DNA of 64,000 bases, taken from NCBI RefSeq assembly GCF_900109355.1, contig NZ_FOBF01000019.1:113012-177011 (forward strand). The letters run 5' to 3'. Positions 16,638 to 24,144 of the stretch are shown piece after piece. Each line of letters opens with the position of its first letter. The first letter of the stretch is position 1. Both the position numbers and the translations under genes were made by a program. This stretch comes from Nonomuraea pusilla. Its GTDB lineage: Bacteria; Actinomycetota; Actinomycetes; Streptosporangiales; Streptosporangiaceae. The notes beneath the pieces were generated by a model. The model made no database searches and was not told the DNA's origin. It saw nothing but the letters and a program-made list of their open reading frames with translations.

Positions 16638-18121
16638 GAGGTGCCGGCCGTTCTGGTCGAGACGTGGGAGAGCCGCTCCGCCGTGCGGACGGCGGTCAGG
16701 CCGGCCCACGACGTGGTCGTCAGGATACCGAGCAGCAGGATCGCCGCCCCGCATCCGGTGACGATCCACCAGCCGACGTGGCTGGCCTGCGGCAGCCCCG
16801 ACGGCAGCGGCCCCCGCACGGCCGAGGTGACGAGCGAGCCGATGACGGCGACGCCGAGCGTCTGCCCGATCTGGCGGCTGGTCGAGGCGACGGCGGCGGC
16901 GACCCCGGCCTGGGCGCGCGGCATGCCGGAGACGGCGGTGTTGGTGATGGGCGCGTTCAACATGCCGAAGCCGAGGCCGAACAGCACGTACGCGGACATG
17001 AGCTGCCACAGCGGCGTGTGGGCGGTGAGCCCGGTCAGCATGAGGCCGCTCGCGCCGATCGCGATGCCCGCCACCAGCAGGGGGACGCGCGGGCCCGCGG
17101 CGCCGACGATGCGGCCGGACAGCGGCGCGCACACGGCGGTCAGCCCCGCCATGGGCAGGGTGTAGAGGCCCGCGTGCAGCGCCGGGTAGCCGAGGGTGGT
17201 CTGCAGGTAGAGGGTGTTCATGAACAGGAACCCCGCGAGGGCGGCGAAGCCGCACACGGCGACGACGGTGGCGCCCGAGAACGGCACGCTGCGGAAGAAC
17301 CTGAGGTCGATGAGGGGTTCGGCGCGGCGCAGCTCGTACGGCACGAAGGCGCACAGCGCCAGCGCGGACACCGCGAAGCAGGCCAGCGTGCGCGTGGACG
17401 TCCAGCCGGCGGTGGGCGCCTCGATGATGCCGTACGTGAGGCTGGTCAGCAGCACGATGACGAGCGCCTGGCCGACCGGGTCCACCCGGCGCGGGTGCGG
17501 GGCGCGCGACTCCGGCACGAACAGCGCGCACAGCACGACCGCGGCCACCCCCACGGGGATGTTGATCCAGAAGATGGACTGCCAGCCGACCGAGCCGACC
17601 AGTGCCCCGCCGACGAGCGGCCCGAGCGCCATGCTGATGCCGATCACGCCGCCCCACACGCCGATGGCGCGGGCCCGCTCGCGCGGCTCGGTGAACGTGT
17701 TCGTGATGATCGACATCGCCACGGGGTTGAGCATCGAGCCGCCGACGGCCTGGAGCGCCCGCGCCGCGACCAGCCAGCCCAGGCTGGGCGCGAGCGAGCA
17801 CAGCAGCGAGCCGAGGGTGAACAGGACGAGCCCGGTCTGGAAGGTGCGGCGGCGGCCGATCCTGTCGCCGGTGGAGCCGGAGAGCATGAGCAGGCCGGCC
17901 AGCACGAGCGTGTACGCGTCGATGACCCACTGCAGGCCGGAGACGGAGGCGTGCAGGTCGCGCTGGATGGAGGGCAGCGCGATGTTCACGATCGTGTTGT
18001 CCAGGCCGACGATGAACAGGCTCATGCAGCAGATCGCGAGCACGAGCACGCGTCGCCTGGGGGTGAGCCCGGCGGCGGCGGGGGTCGCTTCGCGCTGTCC
18101 CGCTCCACTGGTTATAGGCAT
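16634..18121 (-). CDS. DHA2-family MFS drug exporter (EmrB/QacA type)
   Basis: The 495-residue protein has the 14-helix DHA2 layout. Early motifs are 'SLFIVGLDNTIVNIALPSIQ' (motif D1) and 'GDRIGRRRTFQTG' (motif A), with motif C near 'GGVIGISMALGPLVGGALVG'. It should expel a toxic organic compound by proton antiport. The ATG at 18121 has no ribosome-binding site, and a TATAAT hexamer lies six bases upstream, pointing to a leaderless mRNA. The gene is first in a two-gene operon with its MarR regulator. Confidence 0.88.
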   Translation of the reverse strand: MPITSGAGQREATPAAAGLTPRRRVLVLAICCMSLFIVGLDNTIVNIALPSIQRDLHASVSGLQWVIDAYTLVLAGLLMLSGSTGDRIGRRRTFQTGLVLFTLGSLLCSLAPSLGWLVAARALQAVGGSMLNPVAMSIITNTFTEPRERARAIGVWGGVIGISMALGPLVGGALVGSVGWQSIFWINIPVGVAAVVLCALFVPESRAPHPRRVDPVGQALVIVLLTSLTYGIIEAPTAGWTSTRTLACFAVSALALCAFVPYELRRAEPLIDLRFFRSVPFSGATVVAVCGFAALAGFLFMNTLYLQTTLGYPALHAGLYTLPMAGLTAVCAPLSGRIVGAAGPRVPLLVAGIAIGASGLMLTGLTAHTPLWQLMSAYVLFGLGFGMLNAPITNTAVSGMPRAQAGVAAAVASTSRQIGQTLGVAVIGSLVTSAVRGPLPSGLPQASHVGWWIVTGCGAAILLLGILTTTSWAGLTAVRTAERLSHVSTRTAGTS

Positions 18122-18126
18122 AGAAC

Positions 18127-18144
18127 GATTATATTCGTATAACT
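18127..18144 (-). promoter_or_regulatory. Leaderless promoter -10 box with overlapping MarR-type palindrome
   Basis: On the minus strand TATAAT occupies 18133-18128 and is followed by only CGTTCT before the exporter ATG. The same bases form part of the perfect inverted repeat TTATA-TTCG-TATAA (18129-18142). A repressor bound here would cover the -10 box and the transcription start. The -35 region is poor (GGGCAC at 17-base spacing). That the MarR protein encoded by the operon binds here is inferred. Confidence 0.55.
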
Positions 18145-18220
18145 AATGAAGTGCCCAGGTATGTGGCGTACGGCATACCTCGCCGGCGGCGGCCCCGCCG
18201 TCCGGGGGACCTCCCCGCCG

Positions 18221-19141
18221 TCACTCCTCGCGGCGGTAGACGTCGCTGCGGGCGAGCGGCTCGAACCCGAGACCCCGGTAGAGGCGGCCGGGCACGGGGT
18301 GGCCGTCGTCGCCGCGCGGCCCGACCACCGCCCGGCGGGCCCCCGCCTCGCGCGCCGCGTGCAGCGCCGCCAGGCAGACGGCCCGCGCCAGGCCCAGGCG
18401 GCGGTGCTCGGGCGCCGTCCCCGCGGGCTCGATCGCGGCGGCAGCGTTGGACGGGTCGAGCCAGGCCAGGCAGAACGCGGCGGCCGAGCCGTCGGGGGCC
18501 TCGGCGATCCAGTCGAGGTCCGGCCGGTACGGCCAGGCCGCGCGCACCGCGAGATAGCTCTCCTCGGTGACCCGTGACGGGTGGAAGGCCGCCCGGTGGG
18601 CCAGGACGCGGGCCGGGACGTCGGCGGAGGTCACGGTCCTGAGCCGGTACCCCGCGGGGACGCGGGGCACGGGCAGCCGGTCCAGCTCGCGCGCCATGTG
18701 ACAGAACCAGGGGGCGGTGTCGTCGCGCCGGTAGCCGTGGCGGTCGAGGGCGGCGAGCAGGTGGGGCTCGGACGACGCCGCCATGACGGTCCGCCGCGCC
18801 CCGGTGCCAGGGGAGGCGGCGCCCGGCGCCGCGGGACGGGCGGGCGCGGCCGGCGCGGTCTCGGCGAACCAGGTCAGGACCTCGTCGGCGAGGCCGGGGC
18901 AGGCCGGGTCCACCATCAGGTCGAGGTGGCCGGGCAGCTCGATCCAGCCCCAGGCGACGGTCCTGCCCCCGGACCGCCACAGCCTCGTCGGCCACTCCGG
19001 TTCGCGGCCGGTGTGCTGATGGCGTTCCCATGCCAGGTCGCCGACGTGCCGGCGGGAGGCGGGCGACCAGAGGCGGGCGGCGAGGTCCTGCATGGCCCGC
19101 AGGTCGCGGGCTCCGGTGTAGGGGCTGGACGAGATGGTCAT
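18221..19141 (-). CDS. GNAT-family N-acetyltransferase, two-domain
   Basis: The 306-residue protein contains two GNAT-like halves. The C-terminal half holds the acetyl-CoA loop region 'AGTAPEHRRLGLARAVCLAA' (Q/R-x-x-G-x-A type) and a final 'GRLYRGLGFEPLARSDVYRR'. The N-terminal half ('WERHQHTGREPEWPTRLWRS') is a degenerate acetyltransferase fold. Such proteins acetylate amino groups on small molecules, antibiotics or proteins; the substrate is not evident. The ATG at 19141 begins MTISSSPYTGARDL; longer upstream reading would enter the cobQ promoter. It is a single-gene unit, divergent from cobQ. Confidence 0.8.
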   Translation of the reverse strand: MTISSSPYTGARDLRAMQDLAARLWSPASRRHVGDLAWERHQHTGREPEWPTRLWRSGGRTVAWGWIELPGHLDLMVDPACPGLADEVLTWFAETAPAAPARPAAPGAASPGTGARRTVMAASSEPHLLAALDRHGYRRDDTAPWFCHMARELDRLPVPRVPAGYRLRTVTSADVPARVLAHRAAFHPSRVTEESYLAVRAAWPYRPDLDWIAEAPDGSAAAFCLAWLDPSNAAAAIEPAGTAPEHRRLGLARAVCLAALHAAREAGARRAVVGPRGDDGHPVPGRLYRGLGFEPLARSDVYRREE

Positions 19142-19324
19142 GCGCTGATTTTTCCGGTTGCGCGCCCACCCCGCAGGCCGTTTCGGTCCCCCGCAAGGCC
19201 CGTATGACACGTTCGGCGCCGCCGTGCGCCGCCGCGCCGTCATGGTGCTGTTCCTGCTGCGGTGGGAACAAGGCGCATAAGCCTCAATGCCTCGCATATC
19301 CGCCCTTTCCGCTACGTTGATCGC

Positions 19325-20812
19325 ATGAAGGGGGCGTTGCTGGTCGCGGGCACCACGTCGGACGCGGGCAAGAGCGTGGTCACCGCCGGCATCTGCCGGT
19401 GGCTGGCCCGCCGCGGAGTCAGGGTGGCGCCGTTCAAGGCGCAGAACATGTCGCTCAACTCGTACGTCACCGCCGACGGCGCCGAGATCGGCCGGGCGCA
19501 GGCCGTGCAGGCCCAGGCCGCGGGCCTCGAACCGGTGGCCGACATGAACCCCGTCCTGCTCAAGCCGGGCAGCGACCGGCGCAGCCAGGTCATCCTCATG
19601 GGCAGGCCGGTCGCCGACGTGGACGCCATGGAGTACGGCCGCCTCAGGGACCTCGTGCGCGACACCGCGCTCGGCGCGCTCGACCGGCTCAGGAAGCAGT
19701 ACGACGTGGTGATCTGCGAGGGCGCGGGCAGCCCCGCCGAGATCAACCTGCGCAGGGGCGACATCGCCAACATGGGCCTGGCCAGGGCCGCGAACCTGCC
19801 CGTCATCGTGGTCGGCGACATAGACAGGGGCGGCGTGTTCGCCGCGTTCTACGGCACGGTCGGCCTGCTGGACGCCGACGACCAGGCGCTCGTCTCCGGC
19901 TTCGTCGTGAACAAGTTCCGCGGCGCGCTCGGCCTGCTCGAACCCGGGCTGGACATGCTGCGCCGCCTCACCGGCCGCCGCGTCTACGGCGTCCTGCCCT
20001 GGCTGGACGGCCTCTGGCTCGACGTCGAGGACTCCCTCGCGCTCGACGCCCGCCGCGTCGGCGTCCGCCCGCCGCACGGCAGGCAGACGCTGCGCGTCGC
20101 GGTCGTGCGCTTCCCCCGGATCTCCAACTTCACCGACGTGGACGCCCTCGCCGCCGAGCCGGGCGTCACCGTGCGCTTCGCGACCGACCCGGCCGGGCTG
20201 GACGACGCCGACCTCGTCGTGCTGCCCGGCTCGCGCGCCACCGTGCACGACCTGGCCTGGCTGCGCGAGACGGGGCTCGCCGGCGCGATCACCGCCCGCC
20301 GCGGCCCCGTGCTGGGGGTGTGCGGCGGGTTCCAGATGCTGGGCCGCGAGATCGTGGACGAGGTGGAGTCGGGCGCGGGCCGCGTGGAAGGGCTCGGGCT
20401 GCTGCCCGTACGGGTGGAGTTCGCGGCCGAGAAGCGGCTGGGCAGGCCCACCGGCCACGCGTACGGCCGGCCGGTGACGGGCTACGAGATCCACCACGGC
20501 GTGGCGACGGTGGAGGGCGGCGAGCCGTTCCTCGACGGCTGCCGCCAGGGCGACGTCTGGGGCACGACCTGGCACGGCGCGCTGGAGAACGACGCCTTCC
20601 GCCGCGCCTTCCTGGCCGACGTCGCCGAGCGGGCGGGCCGCGACTTCGTCCCCGCGCCCGGCACGGACTTCGCCCGGCTACGGGAGGAACGCCTCGACGC
20701 GCTCGGCGACCTGGTGGAACGCCACCTCGACACGGAGGCCCTGCTCGACCTCATCGAACGCGGCCCGCACCCGGTGCCCGTCCTCCCGCCAGGGGCGCCC
20801 ACCGCCGGCTGA
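19325..20812 (+). CDS. cobQ: Cobyric acid synthase CobQ
   Basis: The 495-residue enzyme amidates adenosylcobyrinic acid a,c-diamide at four carboxylates, using ATP and glutamine. The N-terminal dethiobiotin-synthetase-like ATPase domain shows 'GTTSDAGKSVVTAGICRWL' and 'FKAQNMSLNSYV'. The C-terminal class I amidotransferase domain has the nucleophile Cys in 'VLGVCGGFQMLG' and the His motif 'YEIHHGVA'. It lies about 34 kb from the other cobalamin genes of this window. The start MKGALLVAG is chosen by homology; upstream codons in frame look non-coding. Confidence 0.93.
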   Translation: MKGALLVAGTTSDAGKSVVTAGICRWLARRGVRVAPFKAQNMSLNSYVTADGAEIGRAQAVQAQAAGLEPVADMNPVLLKPGSDRRSQVILMGRPVADVDAMEYGRLRDLVRDTALGALDRLRKQYDVVICEGAGSPAEINLRRGDIANMGLARAANLPVIVVGDIDRGGVFAAFYGTVGLLDADDQALVSGFVVNKFRGALGLLEPGLDMLRRLTGRRVYGVLPWLDGLWLDVEDSLALDARRVGVRPPHGRQTLRVAVVRFPRISNFTDVDALAAEPGVTVRFATDPAGLDDADLVVLPGSRATVHDLAWLRETGLAGAITARRGPVLGVCGGFQMLGREIVDEVESGAGRVEGLGLLPVRVEFAAEKRLGRPTGHAYGRPVTGYEIHHGVATVEGGEPFLDGCRQGDVWGTTWHGALENDAFRRAFLADVAERAGRDFVPAPGTDFARLREERLDALGDLVERHLDTEALLDLIERGPHPVPVLPPGAPTAG

Positions 20813-20819
20813 CCTCGCG

Positions 20820-21059
20820 CGAGAAGAATCCGGCGATCACCTGCTCAGGCAACTCGTCGTGAGAGATTTCACGCCCGCCGGTGGTTACCGCACTAAATGG
20901 GCCGATCGTTGCTCCGATGGGGGAGCGCTACGTCGGGCATGGACAGCGAGGAGACCAGAGCCTCATATGTCCGCACCTTGCGAATAACGCCATAGGTGAG
21001 CAGAAGATTCAGTAAGCCGAGGGCGATCGCCGTAGGGCCCGGATGACAACGAAAGGCAC
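20820..21059 (-). pseudogene. Truncated, twice-frameshifted redoxin/TlpA-like gene
   Basis: Three reading frames in succession spell one membrane-anchored redoxin. A GTG at 21059 behind AAGGAGGA gives MPFVVI. After a frame change near 21040 the next frame gives IALGLLNLLLTYGVIRKVR and VSSLSMPDVALP. After a second change in the C5 run near 20918 the third frame gives IGATIGPFSAVTTGGREIS and then DELPEQVIAGFFS. This order (anchor helix, basic RKVR, LPxG, thioredoxin strand GFFS) is that of the redoxins found with MauE-like proteins. The gene stops at GFFS, before the CxxC, eight bases from the cobQ stop. Family assignment is from memory of the pattern. Confidence 0.6.
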
Positions 21060-21097
21060 AGTCCTCCTTGTCAACTGGACAGTTACGAGTGTGGCTG

Positions 21098-22912
21098 TCA
21101 AGAACCGGGAATCTCCACGCGGACAGGTTCGAGCCCTGTAGGCGGCGCACCCGGGAACATGCCGGTGAGGAGCGCCGCGACGGTGTAAAGGTTCCAGGCG
21201 AGCGCGGGCTGCGTGACAGAGGGCGCCGCGAACACGGCCTTCAGCTCGTCCGGCCGGACGAGCGCGGACAGGGCGTCGGCGCGTTCGAGGACATAGTCGC
21301 GGAGCAAGCCTGACAGGACCGGCCCCGGGCTGGTCCGCCAGTTCCAGCTCGCGTTGGTCTTCTTGACCGGCTTGGCGACGGCTTTGGGCGGGGCGGGCGT
21401 GCGCGACCACGGCCACGACCACGTCCCACTCGGCTTTCCGCCGTCCGCCGCGAATCGCCACGGGCTTCCCTCGAGCTCGATCTTCTCGAGACCCGGGGCG
21501 AAGCGCCGGATCAACTCGTAGACCACCTCCTCGGAGTGCCGCCATCGCTGGTCGAGTGAGAGTGCTTCGACCACGACGCGGTTGTCGAGGAAGGGCTGGA
21601 CGGGATCGCCCCGCCGCAGGGAGCCGGCCCTGGCGGCGGCGTGCCAGCGGCCCACCCGGTAGGTGATGTACATGTGGTCGAGGACCTCCCACGGGTTCTC
21701 CCCGACCCGGGCGAGCCAGGGGGCGGCCAGCTCCTTCGCGTGCGTGTTCGCGTCCTCGGTGAACAGCGCCTCGTTCTTCAGGAAGAAGTCGTTGACCCGG
21801 CGACGCATCGCTTTGTCGGTGGTCTGTCCCTGGCTGTAGAGGAAGCCGCCTCTGAGGATTTCGCCGCTCTGCCCGGACATCGTGGGTTTGGCGCTATAGG
21901 GCAGGTACTCCACGATGCTCTCGTAGGCGGAGGTCATCCCTTCGCACGTCCGCACCACCTCGTATGTGCGTTCCTGCGGGTGCGGGATCACGACCGCGTC
22001 CTTTCGCTCCGTCTGTACCGGAGGAATGACGGTGTGGTCGACTCTCAGCTTTCCAGTGATCAGACGGGCGATCACGACATCGGGATGGGTGTCCAACCCG
22101 TTCGTGGTAGCCCGGAAGGGTATGCGCGCGGCGTGCAGCAGCGCCGCCATCAGACGGCTGTCGCGGCCTCCGGTCAGCGCGAGGTTCACCGGCTCGGGGG
22201 CCGCCCGCAAGGGCTCGACCGCCGCCACGAGCGCATCCGCCAGTCTGGCGATGGCCGCGCGCCGGGCTCGTGACGAACTCGGTGTCGGATCCGCCTGCGG
22301 AAGAGGCTCCGTCCAGATCGTTCGATGCGCTCCGCGGACGCGAATGGCGGAGGACGGCGGGAGAGCCCTCACCCCCGAATACGGGGTTTCGTCGGACAGG
22401 AAGTATCCCTGGCGAATCATCGACTGGAGGGCGATCTCGTCCCAGACTGTTTTCCCGCCTGTCGCTACGAGGTGGACGTGCAGCGCTCGGGTGCCGATCA
22501 CGTGGAAGTCGGCATTCTCCGCGTAGAAGACCGGGAAGGCCCGGGTACTGGAGGTCACCGCCTGAACGCCTTCCGCTTCTCCGCGCAAAGCGGAGAAGCA
22601 GCCGGCCATGCGCCGCGCTTCGTCGTGCAGTGTGACGGCCTTGCCGATCCGGGTGACATCACCGTCCCAGGAGAGGTTTCCGCTGATCCCCGTGGCGTGG
22701 TTTCCGCTCTTCACCAGCAGTGGCGGCCGATTCGGGGCGGAGCCCTCATTGGACCATGCCAGCAGCGCTGCTTCTGTCTCGGTCCAGGCGGCCTCGGTCA
22801 CCGTCTCGGGCGGAACGGGAAACACTTGGTCGATTACCGACCGTGCAGCCGATATGGCTCTCGTGACATCGGCTTGAGAGTGCTTGGCGGCCACTGCCAG
22901 GTAAATACGCAT
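21098..22912 (-). CDS. Asparagine-synthase-related protein without glutaminase cysteine
   Basis: The 604-residue protein resembles class B asparagine synthetases and lasso-peptide cyclases. The C-terminal half holds the ATP-pyrophosphatase loop TGGRDS (residues 247-252) and 'FLYSQGQTTDK', 'VQPFLDNRVVVEAL' further on. The N terminus reads MRIYLAVAAK, so the Cys2 nucleophile of glutamine-hydrolysing members is absent and ammonia from glutamine is not expected. It probably adenylates a carboxylate for amide or ester bond formation. No Shine-Dalgarno sequence precedes the ATG, which lies three bases after the stop of a short upstream gene. Codons are less G/C-biased than in the neighbours, suggesting acquisition. 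A redoxin remnant follows it. Confidence 0.75.
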   Translation of the reverse strand: MRIYLAVAAKHSQADVTRAISAARSVIDQVFPVPPETVTEAAWTETEAALLAWSNEGSAPNRPPLLVKSGNHATGISGNLSWDGDVTRIGKAVTLHDEARRMAGCFSALRGEAEGVQAVTSSTRAFPVFYAENADFHVIGTRALHVHLVATGGKTVWDEIALQSMIRQGYFLSDETPYSGVRALPPSSAIRVRGAHRTIWTEPLPQADPTPSSSRARRAAIARLADALVAAVEPLRAAPEPVNLALTGGRDSRLMAALLHAARIPFRATTNGLDTHPDVVIARLITGKLRVDHTVIPPVQTERKDAVVIPHPQERTYEVVRTCEGMTSAYESIVEYLPYSAKPTMSGQSGEILRGGFLYSQGQTTDKAMRRRVNDFFLKNEALFTEDANTHAKELAAPWLARVGENPWEVLDHMYITYRVGRWHAAARAGSLRRGDPVQPFLDNRVVVEALSLDQRWRHSEEVVYELIRRFAPGLEKIELEGSPWRFAADGGKPSGTWSWPWSRTPAPPKAVAKPVKKTNASWNWRTSPGPVLSGLLRDYVLERADALSALVRPDELKAVFAAPSVTQPALAWNLYTVAALLTGMFPGAPPTGLEPVRVEIPGS

Positions 22913-22915
22913 AGT

Positions 22916-23191
22916 TCAGCCTGTAATCGTGTCTGGAAGGGAGTGTCTCCCCGCGCTTGGGAGGCGGGGAGACACCATGTCGACACCCGCCGGCGTAATA
23001 GGCCCACGAGGTGCGGCTGACGACCGTGCAGGTGCAGGTGCGGGACTGTCGGTACTTGTGGTTGTACGCGTCACAGCCGGACGTCCCCGTGACGCACCTG
23101 TACTGGACGAGCCGGTGGGTCGCAGCGGCCTCGGTGCGAGGGAGAAGACGCGCAAGAAGGCCATCGGCGGCTTCTGGACTCCAAGGGTCAC
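22916..23191 (-). CDS. Putative short gene upstream of the Asn-synthase-like gene; Cys-rich overlapping frame
   Basis: A GTG at 23191 has a strong AAGGAGA five bases upstream, and the frame runs 91 codons to a TGA three bases before the Asn-synthase-like ATG, so coupling is plausible. The first ~27 codons (MTLGVQKPPMAFLRVFSLAP...) have coding-like third positions. From about 23111 the -1 frame has the stronger third-position G/C bias and encodes a Cys-rich run: CVTGTSGCDAYNHKYRQS, then TCTCTVVSRTSWAYYAGGC. Either this is a 91-residue Ser/Thr/Pro-rich peptide, or a frameshifted gene for a Cys-rich peptide. I cannot decide from sequence alone. Confidence 0.4.
   Translation of the reverse strand: MTLGVQKPPMAFLRVFSLAPRPLRPTGSSSTGASRGRPAVTRTTTSTDSPAPAPARSSAAPRGPITPAGVDMVSPRLPSAGRHSLPDTITG
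22943..22975 (-). terminator. Strong hairpin just upstream of the Asn-synthase-like gene
   Basis: GTGTCTCCCCGC (22943-22954) and GCGGGGAGACAC (22964-22975) form a perfect 12-bp stem with a 9-base loop, 31 bases before the Asn-synthase-like ATG. No U tract follows on the minus strand. It could be a terminator or attenuator limiting transcription into the enzyme gene, as is common between a precursor-peptide gene and its processing genes, or an mRNA stability element. Confidence 0.55.
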
Positions 23192-23310
23192 GAATCTCTC
23201 CTTGCGGAGGCTCGGGCCCCTTTCGCGGAAGAGTCTCAACGCCGAATCTCCACCCACCGCTCTGCTTCTTGCGAATCGCATCCGCATGCCCTCACGAACG
23301 AGGAGACGAG

Positions 23311-23616
23311 TTGCTCTCGGGGCAGATGTTCACGAGACAGGGTCGAGGCCGGCGTATTCCGTGGCAGGACATCGCCGAGGATCTTCGCCGTTCGCTCAAG
23401 CCGGCGCAGAATCATCCCATATCAAGCTTTGAGCTTGCGCATGTGTCAAACAAACTCAGCAACGGTTTGGGGCATCGAGAACTTGGGGCAGGATGGCGTT
23501 CCCTCCTGACCTCTTCGCATCAGGTCAGGACTGCGGATTCGACGCTGTCAATTGCATGCACCCCTCTAACTGCAAGCACCTTGATCGTTTGTCACGCTAA
23601 CAGCAGGAGCAAGTGA
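23311..23616 (+). CDS. Short ORF with good ribosome site, possible GntR-like N terminus
   Basis: A TTG at 23311 follows GAGGAG at ideal spacing and opens a 101-codon frame. The segment 'RRIPWQDIAEDLRRSLK' resembles the first helix of GntR-type winged-helix regulators (Y/W-Q-x-I-A-x-D-L-R), but the rest ('HVSNKLSNGLGHRELG') does not continue that fold convincingly. It may be a decayed regulator or an unrelated small protein. The stop overlaps the start of another short frame (TGATG at 23614-23618). Base composition is lower in G/C than in the flanking genes. Confidence 0.3.
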   Translation: MLSGQMFTRQGRGRRIPWQDIAEDLRRSLKPAQNHPISSFELAHVSNKLSNGLGHRELGAGWRSLLTSSHQVRTADSTLSIACTPLTASTLIVCHANSRSK

Positions 23617-23765
23617 TGTGCAAGTTTGATGCCGGCATCGCCGGACACTCAAAGTCACAAGTTGTTGGCACGCGGTCAGACATATCTTTTGGTCGGCCCT
23701 ATAGGCGCAGGAAGGCGAGATTTCGCGGAACGCCTGCCGGCTGCCCGCCGAACTGTCCGGTGTGA
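23616..23765 (+). CDS. Candidate 49-residue small protein
   Basis: ATG at 23616 follows AGGAGC at six-base spacing and overlaps the stop of the preceding short frame by one base. The product is basic (RPYRRRKARFRG) with three Cys (one at position 2, two in GCPPNC) and no hydrophobic helix. Codon use is mixed, with little third-position bias, so coding is uncertain. I recognise no family. Confidence 0.2.
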   Translation: MCKFDAGIAGHSKSQVVGTRSDISFGRPYRRRKARFRGTPAGCPPNCPV

Positions 23766-23804
23766 TGGTGGTCAGTGACTTGGCTGGAAGGTGGACGACC
23801 CGCG

Positions 23805-23984
23805 TTACCTGCGCCGGACCGAGTGACGCCTGCACTGGGCGCAGCGGAGCTCGACGGAGGGCCTTGCCGTGTCCGCTGGAGACAAGGCGGCCCGGCATGG
23901 CCGCCACTTGGCCGGGATCGGCCGATGGTCTCCGGGCGCGAAGCTGTGCTCCACGTACGAGGCCGTCACGGCGTCGACGCCCAT
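23805..23984 (-). CDS. Candidate 59-residue protein with a C-terminal CxxC, or a gene remnant
   Basis: ATG at 23984 opens 59 codons ending TAA. The frame has strong third-position G/C, and coding character continues upstream of the ATG (LVHSRTF). Residues include 'ASYVEHSFAPGDHRPIPAKW' and end VELRCAQCRRHSVRRR, a CxxC with basic tail. Farther upstream (about 24010-24081) a different frame looks coding (NRWAGSSGSQDVLRAFASGW), so this may be the 3' part of a frameshifted gene. No ribosome-binding site is seen. The rest of 23192-24144 shows no other gene I can support. Confidence 0.3.
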   Translation of the reverse strand: MGVDAVTASYVEHSFAPGDHRPIPAKWRPCRAALSPADTARPSVELRCAQCRRHSVRRR

Positions 23985-24144
23985 GAACGTCCGGGAGTGG
24001 ACCAGCCCTCGTGGTCCACCACCCGGACGCGAACGCGCGGAGAACGTCCTGGCTGCCGGACGACCCGGCCCAGCGGTTCACCCCGGCGACCGCCGTGCCC
24101 GGCGCCCACCTTCTCGAATGACGCTGGGATGGCTGAGTCGGGCG

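Noticed and set aside
20893..21150. The 85-codon frame after the Asn-synthase-like gene as a lasso or other RiPP precursor
   Set aside because: It has no proper start, overlaps the upstream gene and contains a membrane helix plus basic RKVR. Adjacent frames extend it into a redoxin pattern, so a broken redoxin fits better. No YxxPxL leader motif is present.
21098..22912. Complete lasso-peptide biosynthetic cluster
   Set aside because: Only the cyclase-like protein is present. No B1 recognition element, B2 transglutaminase-like protease or export ABC gene lies in the flanking 3 kb.
22913..24144. tRNA gene or attachment site explaining the compositional change
   Set aside because: No cloverleaf-like sequence or flanking direct repeat could be recognised, and no integrase or transposase gene is present.
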